A DNA stretch of 64,000 nt from Phoronis australis. Its lineage: Eukaryota > Phoronida > Phoronidae. The position numbers were made by a program, and so were the translations under genes. The stretch lies in the NCBI GenBank assembly GCA_002633005.1, contig NMRA01000040.1, positions 1,268,604 through 1,332,603 of the forward strand. Direction: 5' to 3'. Positions 62,633 to 64,000 of this stretch are shown piece by piece. The number at the start of each line of letters is the position of its first letter. The stretch's first letter is position 1. Below the pieces are notes generated by a model, which worked only from the letters and a program-made list of their open reading frames with translations, ran no database searches and was not told the DNA's origin.

Positions 62633-63397
62633 CTTTCTGTAAAAGGTTTGCACAACCATTTTAAAACCTTTTCCGTGTTCAGGTTTTCTATCATGGCTGC
62701 TGTCAGACATTTCCAAAAATTGTAGACATTTACAACAATATTGCCCTTGAAAAATGTGGAAAAGGTCACTTTTGTTAATAGCTGATTTTGTTCAAAATAA
62801 GATTTCGATCTCTAATTCATGTAAAATCTGCGCATTTATTTTATGATATGCAGCAAAGAGAAACTTCCTAGGTTTTGTATTTTGTTTCTCTAAATCTCTA
62901 GTTTTGTTGAGGATTTATATTTGAACGCATTACCACTGTTCCTTCATTATGAAGCTTGATAATTTATCAAGCTCAATATATTTAGTCCGTAATTCTCATC
63001 CCAGTAAACAAAATTGTCCTACCGGTATTTTATCCACATATATACATCCCTTGTGAATTCAACTGACAGAATGTAGCTTGATAGTACTAAACAGAGCCTT
63101 GTAAACATATTCTGGTCTGAGAATGATCAAAGCCATACACATTCCCCAGCATTGCCATTAAACACTGAATAATTATTGATTACTGATATCAACAAGACAT
63201 TGTGCAACCTAACTGCCTTTGGAGCTCTGGGGTGCATTGATTCAGTGGAGTTCCTGGCTTGTCTACAGACAGCATCTAGTAACTTCAAACGATAGTTAAA
63301 TCTTGACTCTGATTTTGTAGAGAGCACTTACCTTAAGGTCAGGTTCACCGTAATTTAATTCTAATAAAGTTGACTTTCAGGTTGCTGTGATTTTATT

Positions 63398-64000
63398 ACT
63401 TGGCGAAATAAATTTCGCCAAGTATGTTGCTCTTCCACTAAGTTTTTTTTTTTTTTTTTTTTGTTTGTTCGCACGATACAGGTCGCAATTTTCGTCCGAT
63501 CATCACGAAATTTACACACAACACGTACTTCCGGAAGTACTGGAAGCCTATTGTTTTTTGTCAAAATCGGATCCAAGATGGCGGCTGTGGCGGCCATTTT
63601 GTTTCCATTTAAAGGTTCAAATGCTTCTGTAGGCCACAAATTTTTACGTAAAAGGCTAAGAATCGGCACAGTTAATGGACCGGAAGTTTGCTACAAGTAT
63701 ACCGGAAATTGTTTACTTCCGGTTAAAGATGGCGGAAATATCGGCGATCGCGCATGCGCACCTCGATTTTGGCCTGAAAACGTTTTCTCCTCTAGAGGGC
63801 GAATTATAAGACCAATTCCTTCGAATTTTTATAGGTATCAGTTTCTTGTAACATGCTATTATACAAAGCCAAAAAACCGGAAGTTGCTTTCAAGATGGCT
63901 GATCTGGCGCATGTTGACCTATTTTCAGTCGTCTGGGGTGCGATTTTAAACGGGAAGAGAAAAAGACGTGATTTTTTGCATGTAGATTCTTTGAAGTATA
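63398..64000 (+). repeat. Repeat-like block starting with a palindrome and poly-T, running off the window
   Basis: The block opens with a palindrome whose 12-bp arms are acttggcgaaat and atttcgccaagt (63398-63423). A run of about 22 T follows (63441-63463). A long CpG-bearing segment then repeats CGGAAGT and AAGATGGCGG words several times. That architecture resembles high-copy interspersed elements of marine invertebrates, but no second copy lies in the window. The 162-codon frame at 63461-63949 reads through these repeated words and is not credible as a protein. Confidence 0.45.
63527..63900. promoter_or_regulatory. Cluster of ETS-, YY1- and NRF1-type motifs
   Basis: ETS-type sites occur as ACTTCCGGAAGT (63527, palindromic), ACCGGAAGT (63679 and 63876) and ACTTCCGGT (63715), with a weaker ACCGGAAAT near 63701. 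YY1-type CAAGATGGCGGC is at 63574, with AAGATGGCGG at 63726 and CAAGATGGCT at 63891. An exact NRF1-type palindrome, GCGCATGCGC, is at 63750. Together these are the typical motif set of CpG-type housekeeping promoters. They may instead be part of a repeat family. Confidence 0.35.

Larger units (their letters stand above)
58331..63397. other. Non-coding stretch at the right end of the window
   Basis: No exon is supported here. A 73-codon plus-strand frame at 60206-60427 and a 120-codon minus-strand frame at 61381-61743 were examined; the second overlaps a transposon and is discarded. The stretch holds a microsatellite, several hairpins, a ~82-bp tandem repeat and two TIR elements, listed separately. 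Confidence 0.6.

Noticed and set aside
63461-63949. 162-codon plus-strand frame
   Set aside because: Reads through repeated AAGATGGCGG and CCGGAAGT words, giving KMAA-like peptides. It is a repeat artefact, not a protein.

Overview
This window is a piece of an animal (metazoan) nuclear genome. It is AT-rich, gene-poor and intron-dominated, and full of small, old transposable elements. The only gene I can name with confidence is a LIM-homeobox transcription factor of the Lhx2/Lhx9 (apterous) family on the minus strand. Two of its exons lie here. One (23605-23810) encodes the first LIM zinc-binding domain. The other (8567-8925) encodes the second LIM domain plus the basic linker that precedes the homeodomain. 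They are joined by a 14.7-kb phase-2 intron whose splice sites are intact. I found neither the first exon (to the right) nor the homeodomain exons (to the left, probably before base 1). The protein and repeat content suggest a marine invertebrate, but I cannot fix the phylum from sequence alone.

Layout. Bases 1-8566 are intron or 3' gene territory with a tRNA-like fragment and a 5'-truncated LINE bracketed by an unusually long direct repeat. Bases 8926-23604 are the large intron, holding non-autonomous DNA transposons, an assembly gap inside one of them, tRNA-like fragments and a gap-flanking duplication. Bases 23811-58223 hold no recognisable gene. They carry a MITE 51 bp upstream of the LIM1 exon, a second gap-flanking duplication, a family of three ~250-bp diverged repeats, ATC-rich simple repeats and a 26-bp minisatellite. 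The right end (58224-64000) has one uncharacterised candidate coding exon on the plus strand and several TIR elements, hairpins and tandem repeats. It ends inside a repeat-like block dense in ETS-, YY1- and NRF1-type motifs.

Two direct duplications (414/418 bp and 574/574 bp) each abut on a single N. They look like unmerged haplotype ends at contig joins, not biology. Three short DNA-transposon families are reconstructed here by comparing copies within the window: a CAGTGGCGGATC-ended family, a GTTCAGTAACGCTAGG-ended family and a CGCTTTCCCA-ended one. I see no CRISPR, operon or prokaryotic feature, and no clearly novel system. Most open reading frames of 60-180 codons here are as expected by chance in 64 kb of such sequence and are not annotated.
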